NCBI RefSeq assembly: GCF_014145325.1
Contig: NZ_JACHTF010000014.1
Span: 1-64,000 of the forward strand
Source: Marilutibacter spongiae
GTDB lineage: Bacteria; Pseudomonadota; Gammaproteobacteria; Xanthomonadales; Xanthomonadaceae
Direction: 5' to 3'
Length of the DNA: 64,000 nt
In this document: piece after piece, positions 18,229 through 27,204 of the stretch
Layout of the letters: each line of letters starts with the position of its first letter
Numbering within the stretch: the stretch's first letter is position 1
Notes under the pieces: generated by a model
The model's input: the letters and a program-made list of their open reading frames with translations, nothing else
The model's database searches: none
What the model was told of the DNA's origin: nothing
Position numbers and translations under genes: made by a program

Positions 18229-19443
18229 ATGACCACCCTCGGCACCCCGCTCTCCCCCCATGCCTTCCGCGTGCTGCTGCTGGGCTCGGGCGAACTGGGC
18301 AAGGAAGTGGCGATCGAGCTGCAGCGCTTCGGCGTCGAGGTGATCGCCGCCGATCGCTACGCCGATGCGCCGGCGATGCAGGTCGCTCATCGCAGCCATG
18401 TCCTGGACATGCTCGACGGACAGGCGATCCGCGAGCTGGTGGCCGCCGAGCGCCCGCACCTGATCGTGCCGGAGATCGAGGCCATCCATACCGCGACCCT
18501 GGTCGAACTGGAGCAGGAATTCGCCGAACGCGGCAGCGACACCCGGGTCATCCCGACCGCACGCGCCGCGCGGCTGACCATGGACCGCGAGGGCATCCGC
18601 CGCCTGGCCGCGGAAACCCTCGGCCTGCCGACTTCGCCTTACCGCTTCGTCGACACGCCCGCCGAATACCGCGAGGCCGTCGCGGCGATCGGCCTGCCCT
18701 GCGTGGTCAAGCCGGTGATGTCCTCCTCGGGCAAGGGCCAGAGCACGGTGCGCGACGCCGCCGACGTCGATGCGGCCTGGGATTACGCCCAGACCGGCGG
18801 ACGCGCGGGTGCCGGCCGTTGCATCGTCGAGGGCTTCGTGGACTTCGACTACGAGATCACCCTGCTGACGGTGCGCCACGCCGGCGGCACCGCGTTCTGC
18901 GCGCCGGTCGGGCACCTGCAGCGCGACGGCGACTACCGCGAAAGCTGGCAGCCGCAGCCGATGTCGGCGCGCGCGCTGGAACGGGCCCGGGCGATTGCCC
19001 GCGCCATCACCGACGACCTCGGCGGCTGGGGGCTGTTCGGCGTCGAGCTTTTCGTCAAGGGCGACGAAGTCTGGTTCAGCGAGGTCTCGCCGCGCCCGCA
19101 CGACACCGGCCTGGTCACGCTGGCGTCGCAGTCGGCCAGCGAGTTCGCCCTGCATGCGCGCGCCATCCTCGGTTTGCCGGTCCACGCCGACGCCGACGGC
19201 CAGGTGCCGCTGGTGGGGCCCACCGCATCCTGCGCTGTGCTGGCCGAGGGCCACGGCATCCCCGTGTTCGAAGGCGTGGATGCCGCGCTTGCGGCGCCGG
19301 GGACGCAGCTGCGCCTGTTCGGCAAGCCGCGGGTCGAGGGCCAGCGTCGCGTCGCGGTTACCCTGGCCCACGGCGGGAGCGTCGATGCCGCGCGCACCGG
19401 CGCTCGCGAGGCCGCCGCGCAGCTCAAGGTGCGCCTGCGCTGA
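18229..19443 (+). CDS. purT: Formate-dependent phosphoribosylglycinamide formyltransferase PurT
   Basis: The protein has 404 residues. It catalyses formate + GAR + ATP to FGAR in purine synthesis. The ATP-grasp architecture is clear: N-terminal [20 protein letters not shown], substrate motif [16 protein letters not shown]-binding loop [12 protein letters not shown], and metal-binding [15 protein letters not shown]. The start follows a -10-like TAGAAT. PurU, encoded about 20 kb away in this window, would release formate that PurT can use. Confidence 0.97.
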   Translation: MTTLGTPLSPHAFRVLLLGSGELGKEVAIELQRFGVEVIAADRYADAPAMQVAHRSHVLDMLDGQAIRELVAAERPHLIVPEIEAIHTATLVELEQEFAERGSDTRVIPTARAARLTMDREGIRRLAAETLGLPTSPYRFVDTPAEYREAVAAIGLPCVVKPVMSSSGKGQSTVRDAADVDAAWDYAQTGGRAGAGRCIVEGFVDFDYEITLLTVRHAGGTAFCAPVGHLQRDGDYRESWQPQPMSARALERARAIARAITDDLGGWGLFGVELFVKGDEVWFSEVSPRPHDTGLVTLASQSASEFALHARAILGLPVHADADGQVPLVGPTASCAVLAEGHGIPVFEGVDAALAAPGTQLRLFGKPRVEGQRRVAVTLAHGGSVDAARTGAREAAAQLKVRLR

Positions 19444-19558
19444 TCGGGCGCCTTCGCTACAGTCGACGACTGCGCGGGCCATCGCGCTGCACCCTTGGCG
19501 GCACGCGGCGACGGACCGCGGCCGCCTTCCACCCGCAACCGCGACACCAGGAGATGCC

Positions 19559-20035
19559 ATGAACGACGTGCAGGGCTACGCCGTGTTCTTTTTCCCCAAG
19601 GCGATCGAAGCGCTGGGCGGCGCAATCGAGCCTTACCTGCTCGGCGAGAAGGGCGGCGAGCACGTCCTCTGCCGCGAGGTCGACACCGGCGGCGCCTTCA
19701 CCAAGATGGTGCTCGATGGACGCACGCCGCAGGGCACGGCGGTGGAACTGGAACTGATGATCCCCGGCAGCATGGTCAGGATGATCGTCTCCGCGCGCAG
19801 CGAGGAGGCCTTCGGTTTCGGTCCCCGCGTGCAGACCGCATTGCCGGCGCAGGCGATCGTGTCCGACGCGCCGGTGCCCGCGGCGCAGGCACCGGCAAAA
19901 CAGCCCGCCGACCGGCCGGCGAAGAAAGCCGCGAAGGCCTCGCGGCCTCCGGGCGGCCAGACCGCGAAGAAAGCCACGAAGAAAACCGCGAAGAAGGCCG
20001 CGACGAAGCCAGCGGGCAGGAAGAAGGACCGCTAG
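19559..20035 (+). CDS. Small protein with Lys/Ala-rich histone-H1-like tail
   Basis: The protein has 158 residues. The N-terminal 100 residues (MNDVQGYAVFFFPKAIEALG, GGAFTKMVLDGRTPQ) form a compact domain I do not recognise. The C-terminal 50 residues consist of KKA/KKT repeats (AKKATKKTAKKAATK), like H1-type or AlgP-type tails that bind nucleic acid. A small acyl-sensing or DNA-associated role is speculative. AGGAG lies about 5 nt before the ATG. Confidence 0.65.
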   Translation: MNDVQGYAVFFFPKAIEALGGAIEPYLLGEKGGEHVLCREVDTGGAFTKMVLDGRTPQGTAVELELMIPGSMVRMIVSARSEEAFGFGPRVQTALPAQAIVSDAPVPAAQAPAKQPADRPAKKAAKASRPPGGQTAKKATKKTAKKAATKPAGRKKDR

Positions 20036-20054
20036 AAGTCGTGCGTGCCGCCGC

Positions 20055-21293
20055 CTAGGGGGCGCCGCCGGCCAGGTCCACCCAGACCAGGCGGTGGTCG
20101 CTGGCGCCGACCAGCTCGGCGCCCGGAGCGTTGCTGCGCGGCCAGAACACGCCGCTGCCGGTGACCGCCAGGCCGACAGACGGCAGCACATAGTCCAGGC
20201 GCAAGGTGCCCACGCGGGGCCCGTAGTCGCCGGTGGCCTGCGCGGGCGCACCGCGGCGCGCGACGTCCGGATACCGCGCGGCCGCTTCCTCGGCGCCCTC
20301 GCTGCGCGGCGTCGCCATGCGCAGCACGCGCGGGTGCTCCAGCAGTTCGACGATCGCCGCATGGTCGCCGTCGCCGTCGACGGGGTCGTTGTTGTAGTCG
20401 CCCAGGATCACGAAGCGCGCATCGGTCGCGAGCCCGCCGCAGGTGCCGGCGTCGTCGCACAGCCACGGCGCGTCGCCGCCGATGTATTCGCGCCACAACC
20501 GGATCTCGTCCGCGTTGCGCGCGCCATTGCGGTTCTCGGGGCCATCGAACACCGGCGGCGTGGGGTGCGCGGCCAGGACATGGAGGGTTCCCGCCGGCGT
20601 GCGCACCGGAACGTCCCAGTGAGATTTCGAGGACAGGCGCAGGCGCGACCACACCTCTGCCGGGTACCAGGGTTGGCCCGTGGCGGGGTCGCGGGGCTGC
20701 CGCGCGCCCGGCATCGCGCTCCATGCCAGCTTTCGGAAAGTGCGCACACGCGCCTCGTCGATCGGGAAGCGCGACAGCAGCAACATGCCGTACTGCCCCG
20801 GGTGCAGGCCGAAGCCCCAGGCATCGTTGCCGCGGCCCCGGCCGTCGCCGCCGACCTCGCCGTTGCGGTCCAGGTCGAGCCCGCTGGGCTCGCCGGTGTT
20901 GACTGGCGCCAGGTAGCGATGGGGATAGGCGAGGGCGTCGCCGCCGCCGGCCTGGGCCACGCCCAGGTAGCGTTGCTGGAACAGGTCTGCGGCGCGATGC
21001 GCATCGTCGAAGTCGAATTCGTTCAGCAGGACCACGTCGGGACGCACGCGCTGCAGGACCGCGGCGATGCGACGCGCGTCGGGGTCGCCGTGCTCCAGTC
21101 GCGCGACCAGGCCACCCGCGGTGTCGGAATACAGTGAAGTGTTGTAGGTGGCCAGGCGCAGGGTGCGGCTCCCGGTGTGCGTGGAAGGGGCGGGCGGATC
21201 GCCATGGACGTTGACGCGCACGCAGGCGACCGGCGCCATCACGACGATCGCGATCGCGGCGAGCGCGGTGCGCAGTCTCAAGCCGCCCCTCAT
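20055..21293 (-). CDS. Endonuclease/exonuclease/phosphatase family protein, exported
   Basis: The protein has 412 residues. The N-terminal signal has a possible lipobox (APVAC). The EEP fold is shown by [22 protein letters not shown] (catalytic Glu), [20 protein letters not shown] (Asp/Asn pair) and [12 protein letters not shown] (final His). Insertions such as [20 protein letters not shown] suggest an extended loop that may bind metal. The substrate could be DNA, a phosphodiester or a lipid phosphate. The ATG overlaps the bpt stop (ATGA). Confidence 0.88.
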   Translation of the reverse strand: MRGGLRLRTALAAIAIVVMAPVACVRVNVHGDPPAPSTHTGSRTLRLATYNTSLYSDTAGGLVARLEHGDPDARRIAAVLQRVRPDVVLLNEFDFDDAHRAADLFQQRYLGVAQAGGGDALAYPHRYLAPVNTGEPSGLDLDRNGEVGGDGRGRGNDAWGFGLHPGQYGMLLLSRFPIDEARVRTFRKLAWSAMPGARQPRDPATGQPWYPAEVWSRLRLSSKSHWDVPVRTPAGTLHVLAAHPTPPVFDGPENRNGARNADEIRLWREYIGGDAPWLCDDAGTCGGLATDARFVILGDYNNDPVDGDGDHAAIVELLEHPRVLRMATPRSEGAEEAAARYPDVARRGAPAQATGDYGPRVGTLRLDYVLPSVGLAVTGSGVFWPRSNAPGAELVGASDHRLVWVDLAGGAP

Positions 21294-22069
21294 GGCGTGG
21301 CGTCCCCGTCGGCCGGGAACGCCCGCGTAACCGGATCGAACTCACGCCAGCCGCGTCCGTCGAAGCCTTCCAGCGGGTGGAAACGACGCTTGTAGTCCAT
21401 CTTGCCATGCCCCGCGATCCAGTAGCCCAGGTACAGATGCGCGCGTCGCTCGCGGCGGGCCCACTCGATCTGCTTGAGGATCGCCAGGGTGCCCAGCCCG
21501 CGCGCGACGGCATCGGGCTCGAAGAAGGTATACACCGCCGAGAGCGCGTTACCGGCGACATCGGTGACCGCGACCGCCAACAGCCGGCCCGGGCGTCCGG
21601 CGCCCGCCTCGCGCAGTTCCATGAAACGCCCTTCGCTCCAGCTGCCGACCAGGAACTGGTCGAACTCCAGCGCGCCGTGGCCGTCCATGCCGCCACCGGG
21701 GTGGCGCGCGCGCAGGTAGCGGCGGTACAGGGCCAGCTGCTCCTCGGTCCGTACCGGCTGGCAGACGCGCATTTCGATATCGGCGTTGCGCTTGAGGCAA
21801 CGTCGCTGGCTGCGGTCGGGGCGGAAGGCATCCACGGGGATGCGTACCGCCACGCAGGCGCGGCAGCCGGCGCAGTGCGGGCGGTAGACGATGTCGCCCG
21901 AGCGGCGGAATCCCCATTCCAGGGCCTGCGGATACCAGGCCGGCAGGCGGGGATCGCGCGGGTCCAGGACCAGGTCGCGCGCGGTGCGTTCGGGCCAGTA
22001 GCCGCAGGCATGCTCGCCCGTGTGGAACAGGCGCATGTCGTTGTCGTCGCGGCCGGAAGAGTTGCCCAT
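21290..22069 (-). CDS. bpt: Aspartate/glutamate leucyltransferase (arginyl/leucyl-tRNA protein transferase)
   Basis: The protein has 259 residues from [20 protein letters not shown]. It carries the N-terminal Cys cluster ([28 protein letters not shown]) and the GNAT-like C-terminal part ([39 protein letters not shown]) of the ATE/Bpt family. It adds Leu to proteins with N-terminal Asp or Glu and marks them for ClpS-ClpAP. The start at 22069 matches the family length; an open frame extends 32 codons further. It is followed by the overlapping EEP gene. Confidence 0.95.
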   Translation of the reverse strand: MGNSSGRDDNDMRLFHTGEHACGYWPERTARDLVLDPRDPRLPAWYPQALEWGFRRSGDIVYRPHCAGCRACVAVRIPVDAFRPDRSQRRCLKRNADIEMRVCQPVRTEEQLALYRRYLRARHPGGGMDGHGALEFDQFLVGSWSEGRFMELREAGAGRPGRLLAVAVTDVAGNALSAVYTFFEPDAVARGLGTLAILKQIEWARRERRAHLYLGYWIAGHGKMDYKRRFHPLEGFDGRGWREFDPVTRAFPADGDATP

Positions 22070-22129
22070 GCCACCAGCATAGCGCCGGGGGCGGCGGCCC
22101 TGTCCAGCGCCTGAACCGATCGGGGACGC

Positions 22130-22156
22130 TGTCAACCCGGTCGCGGGCAGGGCGTT
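22130..22156 (+). promoter_or_regulatory. ECF-like promoter candidate before the EF-hand gene
   Basis: TGTCAAC (22130-22136), 16 bp, then CGTT (22153-22156) resembles ECF sigma promoters and ends 47 bp before the ATG. It is similar in layout to the elements at 24795 and 26274 but not identical in the -35 box. Confidence 0.3.
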
Positions 22157-22203
22157 TGATGTCATGACGGCGCCAACGGGCGTCGATGAACCGGAGACAG
22201 TCC

Positions 22204-22884
22204 ATGAATCGTTCCCTCCTGCTGGCCGCCATCGCCACCGCGCTCGTGGCCGGTACCGCGCTCGCTGCGCCCCAGGCGCCTGAGGAAGGCCCCGACGCGC
22301 CCCCGCGCATGGCCCGCCTGGACAGCAATGGCGACGGCGCCATCGACCGGACCGAGGCTGCGGCGTCGCCCCGCCTGGTCGAGCGTTTCGATCGCATCGA
22401 CCGCAACGGCGACGGCCGCCTCACCGCGGACGAGCGACCGGGGCGCAAGCACCGCCGCGGCGGTCGCGGCGGCCTGGAGCGCATCATCGCACTCGACGCG
22501 AACGCCGATGGCCGTATCAGCAAGGTCGAGGCCGGTAACGACTCGCCGCTCGGCAAGCACTTCGACGACATCGACGCCAACCGCGACGGCTACATCGTGC
22601 GCGCCGAGCTGCGTGCCTCGCACGAGAAGATGCGCGCAGAGTTCCAGGCGCGCGCCGCCGAACGCCACAAGGCGCGATTCGCGGAGGTCGACGGCAACAA
22701 GGACGGCCGCCTGAGCCAGGCCGAAGTCGAGGCCGGCATGCCGCGGCTGGCCAAGGCCTTCGCCTTCCTCGACGAGAACCGCGATGGCTACCTCAGCGCC
22801 GAAGAAGCCCGGCCCGAGCACGGGATGATGTCGGGCCACCCCCGTGGCCGCCATGGCCGCGGCGGCGATCGCACCACGCGCTGA
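22204..22884 (+). CDS. Secreted six-EF-hand calcium-binding protein
   Basis: The protein has 226 residues. The signal peptide ([17 protein letters not shown], cleavage after TALA) is followed by six DxDxDG-type loops beginning at about Asp40, 66, 98, 124, 163 and 190 (for example [27 protein letters not shown]). The first four and last two are separated by an Arg-rich helix. The C-terminus is His/Arg/Gly-rich. Such proteins buffer or sense periplasmic calcium; a catalytic role is not expected. A good GGAG site precedes the ATG and a strong terminator follows. Confidence 0.9.
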   Translation: MNRSLLLAAIATALVAGTALAAPQAPEEGPDAPPRMARLDSNGDGAIDRTEAAASPRLVERFDRIDRNGDGRLTADERPGRKHRRGGRGGLERIIALDANADGRISKVEAGNDSPLGKHFDDIDANRDGYIVRAELRASHEKMRAEFQARAAERHKARFAEVDGNKDGRLSQAEVEAGMPRLAKAFAFLDENRDGYLSAEEARPEHGMMSGHPRGRHGRGGDRTTR

Positions 22885-22917
22885 AGCACGTTTTGGAAGC
22901 TCCTGTGGGGGAGCCCT

Positions 22918-22947
22918 GCAGGTGCCTTCGGGCACCTGCTTTTTTTT
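22918..22947 (+). terminator. Rho-independent terminator
   Basis: A 9-bp stem (GCAGGTGCC / GGCACCTGC) with TTCG tetraloop is followed by eight T, 33 bp after the EF-hand stop codon. Confidence 0.95.
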
Positions 22948-23015
22948 GCGGCCTTGCCGCCCTGGCCAGGAAGGACGTGCCTGTGTGTGGCCGTGGCCGG
23001 GCAAGGGGCTTGAGC

Positions 23016-23090
23016 CGTAGGCGATACCCACCGTCGCGCAGCCGCACGCATGACGCACGATGGGTTTTGCTTCGCGCTACCCATCCTACG
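23016..23090. repeat. Type-A palindromic repeat
   Basis: The left arm is a decayed CGTAGGCGATACCCACCGTC and the right arm GGGTTTTGCTTCGCGCTACC ending CATCCTACG. It is the same family as 11408-11500, in the 575-bp gap 22948-23523. Confidence 0.8.
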
Positions 23091-23118
23091 AAGCTACGAG
23101 CGCATGATCGCCAGCCGC

Positions 23119-23160
23119 GTAGCCCGGGTAAGCGAAGCGCACCCGGGGACCCGGGGACCC
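23119..23160. repeat. Type-B dispersed repeat
   Basis: GTAGCCCGGGTAAGCGAAGC followed by GCACCCGGGG and a duplicated GACCCGGG. The rest of 23161-23523 has no recognisable gene; it contains further fragments with AAGCGAAGCG-like words and is the downstream region of the sigma-factor operon. Confidence 0.8.
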
Positions 23161-23523
23161 GGCAAAGGGGATGAGGCACGAAGCGAACCCGTCGATTGAC
23201 TGCCATCACGCGCGGCGGCGTGTTGGATGCCAAGCGGGGTCGAAGCGTCACCTTGCGCGGCGCAGGAAGCGAAGCGCCTGGCCCCCATTCCTTCCGACCG
23301 CCAACGCCCGGGAGTGGTGGTCGAGTACAAGGTCGCGAGCAAGAGCTGTATTCCATCGTGCGCCGGGCAGGCGGTAAACCTGCCGGCCGCTGGCCGCCCC
23401 GGCGTGTCGCCTTGGGCATCCCCAGGCTGCCCGGCTCAGCCGTGCGCCACTCTTACCCCGGCGGGAAGATCCTTTTTGCACGATTGCCGACCTGGCCAGG
23501 GAAGTGGCTCGTGGTGGCGGGCT

Positions 23524-24747
23524 TCAGAGCGGGAAGTCGCTCGAGCGCACCACGGCGATCGCGATGACGGCGGTCGCCAGCAGCGAGCTGTAGAGCACTG
23601 CCGTGCGCCCCAGGGTGTATTCGTAGCAGCGTCGGCGGCGCTGGTTGACCGGGTAGGCGAGGATCGGCTCCATGATCCTCGGCAGCATCACCAGGTACTG
23701 GTAGTTGATGAGGCCCATGCCAGCCAGGAAAACGATCGGCAGCGACCACCACTGCGGCACCAGCGTGAACGCCAGGACCATCGCGCCTCCCCATAGCGCC
23801 CCGGTCACGGTGTTGAGGCGCATGAAGCGCAGGACCTGCTGGCGCTCGGCCGGGGTCTGCGCCAGCCGCAGCAGGTACCACAGCGTGGCCGCGGCGCCGA
23901 ACAGGCCGCCCAGTCCGCCCAGCGCGGCCATGGCGAGGGTGTCGGCATCCAGCCACGCCGCGTTGGCGACGACCGCCATCGTGCCGCCGGCGACGCCACC
24001 CGACACGCTGCTGCCGGCGATCGCGCCGCTCCCCAGCTTGCCAAGGCCGCTGCCCACCAGGCCGCTGCCGATGACGGCGGCCGCGCTCGCCGCGGGCGAC
24101 GCGACGGCCAGGCTGCCAACGACGACCGCAGTGAAGGCCGCCCCCGGCGCGCTGCCGCGGGCGAACTCGCCGAAGCGCTCGAGCATCTCGCCACGGACCA
24201 GTTCGCGCGCCCGCGACAGGCGTTTGCGCACCGCGGCATCGCTCAGGCCGAGCAGGGCGGCGACCTGCCTTGAGCGCTGGCCTTCGCGATAGAACAGCAG
24301 CAGGGTTTCCCGGCTGTCCTCGGGCAGGCTGGAGATGATGTCGGCGGCCGCCTCTTCCTGCTCGGTCCGCAACAGACGCTCGGCGGGCGAGGGCGAAGGG
24401 TCGGCGGCCATGTTGATCGCCATCTCGGCGCCGGAGCCGGTCATCGGCTGGGCGCGCGTGGCCCGCAGGTAGTCGCGGGCCAGGTTGCGGGTGATCTGCC
24501 GCAGCCAGGGCAGGAAGCTGGCCTGGTTCTTCAACGTGTCCAGGCCCTGCCAGGCCTTCAGGAAGGCTTCCTGTGCAATGTCCTCGCTCGTGGCCACGTC
24601 GCGCACGATTGCCAGGGCGATGGCGGTGATCGAGTTCTGGCAGGCACCGACGATGCGGGCATAGGCGTCGCCGTCGCCGCGCCGGGCGGCCGGAAGGTGG
24701 CGTTCCACCAGTTGGTCGATATCGAACTCGGCGGCGATGGCGTTCAT
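23524..24747 (-). CDS. ECF sigma factor fused to C-terminal membrane domain (paralogue 2)
   Basis: The protein has 407 residues. Sigma-70 region 2 is at about 23-95 (ITAIALAIVRDVATSEDIAQ, FLPWLRQITRNLARDYLRA), and region 4 at about 140-195 (SSLPEDSRETLLLFYREGQR, LLGLSDAAVRKRLSRAREL). From about 205 the protein continues into Ala/Gly-rich hydrophobic segments (AAFTAVVVGSLAVAS, AALGGLGGLFGAAATLWYLL, ALWGGAMVLAFTLV, SLLATAVIAIAVV). The sigma half is therefore tethered to the inner membrane. No anti-sigma gene is adjacent. It is paralogous to the gene 91 bp upstream, and its own promoter-like motif lies in that gap. Confidence 0.9.
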   Translation of the reverse strand: MNAIAAEFDIDQLVERHLPAARRGDGDAYARIVGACQNSITAIALAIVRDVATSEDIAQEAFLKAWQGLDTLKNQASFLPWLRQITRNLARDYLRATRAQPMTGSGAEMAINMAADPSPSPAERLLRTEQEEAAADIISSLPEDSRETLLLFYREGQRSRQVAALLGLSDAAVRKRLSRARELVRGEMLERFGEFARGSAPGAAFTAVVVGSLAVASPAASAAAVIGSGLVGSGLGKLGSGAIAGSSVSGGVAGGTMAVVANAAWLDADTLAMAALGGLGGLFGAAATLWYLLRLAQTPAERQQVLRFMRLNTVTGALWGGAMVLAFTLVPQWWSLPIVFLAGMGLINYQYLVMLPRIMEPILAYPVNQRRRRCYEYTLGRTAVLYSSLLATAVIAIAVVRSSDFPL

Positions 24748-24794
24748 GCGGGTCTCCGTGTCGACGCGCCGTGGCCGCGCATCCTCGCCCCCCT

Positions 24795-24820
24795 GACGAG
24801 GCCCGGCGGAAAACGTGACC
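24795..24820 (-). promoter_or_regulatory. Putative ECF-type promoter before paralogue 2
   Basis: On the minus strand, GGTCAC (24820-24815), 16 bp, then CGTC (24798-24795). CGTC ends 47 bp before the ATG. The motif repeats with the same spacing and same distance to the start codon before the first gene of the cluster (26274-26299), and the spacers are also similar (TTTTCC...GGCCT versus TTTCCT...CCCC). Confidence 0.65.
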
Positions 24821-24838
24821 GGGTCGTCTCCCCCCGGT

Positions 24839-26008
24839 TCACAGGCGGCCCGAGGCCACGAGGCCCGCGAGAAGGCCTCCCAGTCCGCCCACGAGGCCGA
24901 GGCCTAGGCCGAAGCGCGCGCGCAGGCGTTCGCGCCGCCTGTCACGGGCGGCCGCTTCGGGATCGAGCGCCGCCTCGCGGGCATGCCGGCGGCGCATGGC
25001 GCGCGGTTGCACCACCATCGACTGCCAGAACACGGTGCCCATGAACAGCAGCGTCATCACGGTAGGCCACAACCACCCCCTGTCCCTTGCCGCGACGAGG
25101 GTGATCGCGACCACGAAGCCGACCGAGGCCAATGCGCATACGACGGCGCTGCGGACCAGGGCCAGGCGTTCGGCGGCGTCCAGGGCGCCCTTCAGTTGCG
25201 CACGCAGGCCCAGCCAGATGCCCGTGAGTGCCGCGATCGCACCGAACGCGATGCTACCGGCGGCCCCCAGCACGACCTGCAGGAACGTGGTCTTCGATCC
25301 TCCGGCCGCCGCCGCGCCGAGGATGCCGAATGCCGCGGCCGGTGGACTTGCCATCGCAAGCGCACCGGCCACCACGGTCGTGAACGCCGCCGACGGCGCG
25401 GTGTCGCGGGCAAGTTCTGCGAAGCGCTCCAGCAGGTCGCGCCGGACCGTGGCGCGCGCCCGCGACAGGCGCTTGCGCACGGCGGCATCGCTCAGCCCGA
25501 GCAGGTCGGCGACATGGCGTGAGCGCTGTCCTTCCCGGTAGTACAGCAGCAGGATCTCGCGACTGTCGTCGGGCAGGGCCGCGATCAGCTCCTCGATCGC
25601 AGCGCGTCGTTCGTCATCGAGCAGGCGAAGGCAGGGGTCGGGTCCAGGATCGGCGACCTGGGCAATGACGGCCTCGGCGTCGTCCACCGGTCGCGGGCGA
25701 CTCCTGCCTGCACGCAGGTGGTCGCGCGCGAGGTTGCGGGTGATCTGGCGCAGCCAGGGCAGGAAGCTGGCCGGGTTCTGCAGCCGTCTCAGGTTCATCC
25801 AAGCGCTGAGGAAGGCGTCCTGGGCGATGTCCTCGCTGGCGGGCACGTCCCGCACGATCGAAAGCGCGATGGCGGTCACCGAGTTCTGGCAAAGCGAGAC
25901 GACGCGGGCGAACGCATCGCGGTCGCCGCCGCGGGCGGCCTCGAGCAGGGGCTCGAGCTGGCGGTCGACGCCGGCGCGCGCATCCACCGATGAGAGGAGA
26001 GCGGACAT
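24839..26008 (-). CDS. ECF sigma factor fused to C-terminal membrane domain (paralogue 1)
   Basis: The protein has 389 residues. Region 2 (VTAIALSIVRDVPASEDIAQ, FLPWLRQITRNLARDHLRA) and region 4 (AALPDDSREILLLYYREGQR, LLGLSDAAVRKRLSRARAT) are nearly identical to the downstream paralogue. The C-terminal part (about 215-389) has hydrophobic segments (AFTTVVAGALAMASPPAAAF, VVCALASVGFVVAITLV, LWPTVMTLLFMGTVFWQ) separated by basic loops but is much more divergent than the sigma half. It follows a 68-aa membrane protein gene by 12 bp. Confidence 0.9.
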   Translation of the reverse strand: MSALLSSVDARAGVDRQLEPLLEAARGGDRDAFARVVSLCQNSVTAIALSIVRDVPASEDIAQDAFLSAWMNLRRLQNPASFLPWLRQITRNLARDHLRAGRSRPRPVDDAEAVIAQVADPGPDPCLRLLDDERRAAIEELIAALPDDSREILLLYYREGQRSRHVADLLGLSDAAVRKRLSRARATVRRDLLERFAELARDTAPSAAFTTVVAGALAMASPPAAAFGILGAAAAGGSKTTFLQVVLGAAGSIAFGAIAALTGIWLGLRAQLKGALDAAERLALVRSAVVCALASVGFVVAITLVAARDRGWLWPTVMTLLFMGTVFWQSMVVQPRAMRRRHAREAALDPEAAARDRRRERLRARFGLGLGLVGGLGGLLAGLVASGRL

Positions 26009-26020
26009 GTCGGCAGTCTC

Positions 26021-26227
26021 TCAGCGTTCGCCGCGCCGCGCATCCGCCAGCGCCCGGGCGATGCGCGGCCAGGCGACGACGACCATGACCGCCAGGGGCG
26101 GCCACGCTGCATCGGCCGAGCGCCAGGGGCCCAGCCCCAGGACCAGCAGGAAGACGGCCAGCGTGCTCCAGGCAAGCCTACAGAGCGTGTCGGCGGCGCG
26201 GGAACGGAAGGGGGGCAGGGCGGGCAT
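26021..26227 (-). CDS. Small membrane protein at the head of the sigma-factor operon
   Basis: The protein has 68 residues (MPALPPFRSRAADTLCRLAW) with two hydrophobic segments (STLAVFLLVLGLGPW and WPPLAVMVVVAWPRIARAL) and a basic C-terminus. GGAG lies 5 nt before the ATG. Its stop is 12 bp upstream of the sigma gene, and the promoter motif lies before it, so it should be co-expressed. It could interact with the membrane part of the sigma factor; this is inference. Confidence 0.7.
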   Translation of the reverse strand: MPALPPFRSRAADTLCRLAWSTLAVFLLVLGLGPWRSADAAWPPLAVMVVVAWPRIARALADARRGER

Positions 26228-26273
26228 GCGAACTCCGGTGCGCGAGGCGCAATCATGTGACCTGCCCATGCAT

Positions 26274-26299
26274 GACGGGGCGGCGCAGGAAATGTGACC
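26274..26299 (-). promoter_or_regulatory. Putative ECF-type promoter of the sigma-factor operon
   Basis: On the minus strand, GGTCAC (26299-26294), 16 bp, then CGTC (26277-26274), which ends 46 bp before the ATG of the small membrane protein. Its match to the element at 24795-24820 in both boxes, spacing and position suggests direct autoregulation by these sigma factors. Confidence 0.65.
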
Positions 26300-26316
26300 G
26301 CCGCGCCCGACTGGAT

Positions 26317-27201
26317 TCAGATCGACGCGCCGCGCAGCACCTTCACGACCTGCCAGCGGCCATCGATGCGCCGCACCTCGAGGGTGCGGTAGGTCGCGAA
26401 CAGGCGATGGTGGTAGGCGGTGTACTCCACCTCGCCGGCGTCGGCCGCATGCGCCCGGAAGCGCCCCACGTCGACCAGCATCGCCGGACGGCCGCTCGCG
26501 CGGTGGCGGCTGCCCGGGTCCTCGTCGGCGATGCGCTCGCAGTTGGACGAGGACACCAGCTGGAGGCCCGTGTCGCCCAGCTGCGCCTGCACGGTCTCGA
26601 TCAGCGGTGCGGGTGCGTCGTGGCCATCGACCGACATGCACGCGATGTCGAGCCTGACATCGCCCAGCTCGTGCGCGAAGACGGCCTCGGCGATCGCCGT
26701 GAGGGTGGGCTGGATGCTGCCGTCGAAGGGCTCGCGTGCTTCCTGCCGCTCGGGCAGCGGTTGCGGGTTCATCGGCGTGCTGATCGCCGCGCCGGTCGCC
26801 TGGGGCCGGTTGCGGACCATGTGCACGGTCAGCGCGCCGGCGGCGATCAGCAGCACCACCAGCATCGCGTACTTGATGCGGACCACGCGGCGCTGCCGGG
26901 CGTCGCCGCCGCCGGCCGCCGCTTCCGGCTCGCGGAAGTTCGCCACGAAGCTGTCGCGCTGGCGGGTGGAGTCGATCAGTCCTGCCTCGCGGAGGATCTC
27001 GCGGGCACGGACCTGGTCGCCCGACTGGACGACCCAGACCGCCGCCTTCGGCCCGCTGGTGTCGCCATAGCTGAAGTTGCCGCGACGATTGCCACGGTAC
27101 GAGCGGCCATCGGTGATGCGGACCTCGATGCCGGCCTCGGACAGGACCTGGGCGACGGCTTCGACGTTCTCGAGGCGGGGGCTGCTGAATACCTGGCGCA
27201 T
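26317..27201 (-). CDS. DUF2007 domain membrane protein (pathogenicity-like protein of Xanthomonads)
   Basis: The protein has 294 residues. The N-terminal DUF2007-type domain (MRQVFSSPRLENVEAVAQVL to about residue 75, with VWVVQSGDQVRAREIL) is followed by a short cytoplasmic linker. One transmembrane helix (YAMLVVLLIAAGALTVHMV) lies at about 111-129, and a periplasmic domain with two Cys follows (DIACMSVDG and SSNCERIAD). Xanthomonad homologues are annotated as pathogenicity-like; no function is proven. It is 3 bp downstream of tesB, on the same strand. Confidence 0.75.
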   Translation of the reverse strand: MRQVFSSPRLENVEAVAQVLSEAGIEVRITDGRSYRGNRRGNFSYGDTSGPKAAVWVVQSGDQVRAREILREAGLIDSTRQRDSFVANFREPEAAAGGGDARQRRVVRIKYAMLVVLLIAAGALTVHMVRNRPQATGAAISTPMNPQPLPERQEAREPFDGSIQPTLTAIAEAVFAHELGDVRLDIACMSVDGHDAPAPLIETVQAQLGDTGLQLVSSSNCERIADEDPGSRHRASGRPAMLVDVGRFRAHAADAGEVEYTAYHHRLFATYRTLEVRRIDGRWQVVKVLRGASI

Positions 27202-27204
27202 GGT

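Noticed and set aside
22948-23523. Plus- and minus-strand open frames of 68-208 codons in the 575-bp gap
   Set aside because: They run through the dispersed repeats and lack conserved motifs and ribosome binding sites.
26241-26262. A second GGTCAC box close to the sigma operon promoter (26262-26257)
   Set aside because: No CGTC-like box lies at the matching distance, so it is probably chance or an additional binding site at most.
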